5,437 nt of DNA. Origin: Beijerinckiaceae bacterium. Lineage in GTDB: Bacteria > Pseudomonadota > Alphaproteobacteria > Rhizobiales > Beijerinckiaceae. Positions within the stretch are counted from its first letter, which is position 1. Each line of letters begins with the position of its first letter. The translations under genes were made by a program, and so were the position numbers. The stretch spans positions 1 to 5,437 of the forward strand of contig JAKONB010000467.1 of the NCBI GenBank assembly GCA_022702195.1, given 5' to 3'. This document shows positions 5,429-5,437 of this stretch, piece by piece. The notes beneath the pieces are model-generated. The model did no database searches. It worked only from the letters and a program-made list of their open reading frames with translations, and was not told the origin of the DNA.

Positions 5429-5437
5429 CGGGCGAGG

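Overview
The window is very GC-rich, with strong third-position G/C bias that creates long false ORFs on the antisense strand of nearly every gene. Together with the protein sequences this suggests an alphaproteobacterium, most likely of the Methylobacterium/Methylorubrum type. That placement is inferred from style and remembered homologues, not from a search. I see no rRNA, tRNA, CRISPR array, insertion sequence or phage gene. It looks like ordinary chromosome with several small, locally regulated units.

Layout, left to right. (1) Positions 1-1219, minus strand: the first 406 codons of an amino-acid adenylation enzyme of nonribosomal peptide synthetase type, cut by the left edge. Its N-terminus resembles the Pls/PosA family of membrane-bound single-module synthetases that make polycationic isopeptides. 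Its untranslated leader can form a 9-bp hairpin just before the ribosome binding site. (2) Positions 1418-2005, minus strand: a histidine phosphatase of the phosphoglycerate mutase-like family. (3) Positions 2131-3138, plus strand, divergent from the phosphatase: a PPK2-family polyphosphate:nucleotide phosphotransferase, followed by a GC-rich stem.

(4) Positions 3269-4026, plus strand: a two-gene operon of a small ABM-fold monooxygenase and a MarR-type repressor, overlapping by 13 bases. An AT-rich imperfect palindrome sits directly upstream and overlaps the first possible ATG. I therefore read the operon as MarR-autoregulated and the monooxygenase as starting at the GTG at 3269. (5) Positions 4082-4615, minus strand: an XRE-cupin regulator, divergent from (6) positions 4739-5428, plus strand: a YiiM-like MOSC-domain protein. 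Their shared 123-base control region holds two perfect palindromes and a 17-codon mini-ORF.

Functional reading: two units (ABM/MarR and MOSC/XRE-cupin) each pair a small redox or detoxification-type enzyme with a dedicated one-component regulator. The PPK2 and the histidine phosphatase both handle phosphate groups but share no visible operon. The adenylation enzyme is the only secondary-metabolism gene, and most of what would define its product lies outside the window. I did not find a clearly undescribed system. The best leads are the three operator-like palindromes, the hairpin in the synthetase leader, and the acidic substrate pocket of the adenylation domain.
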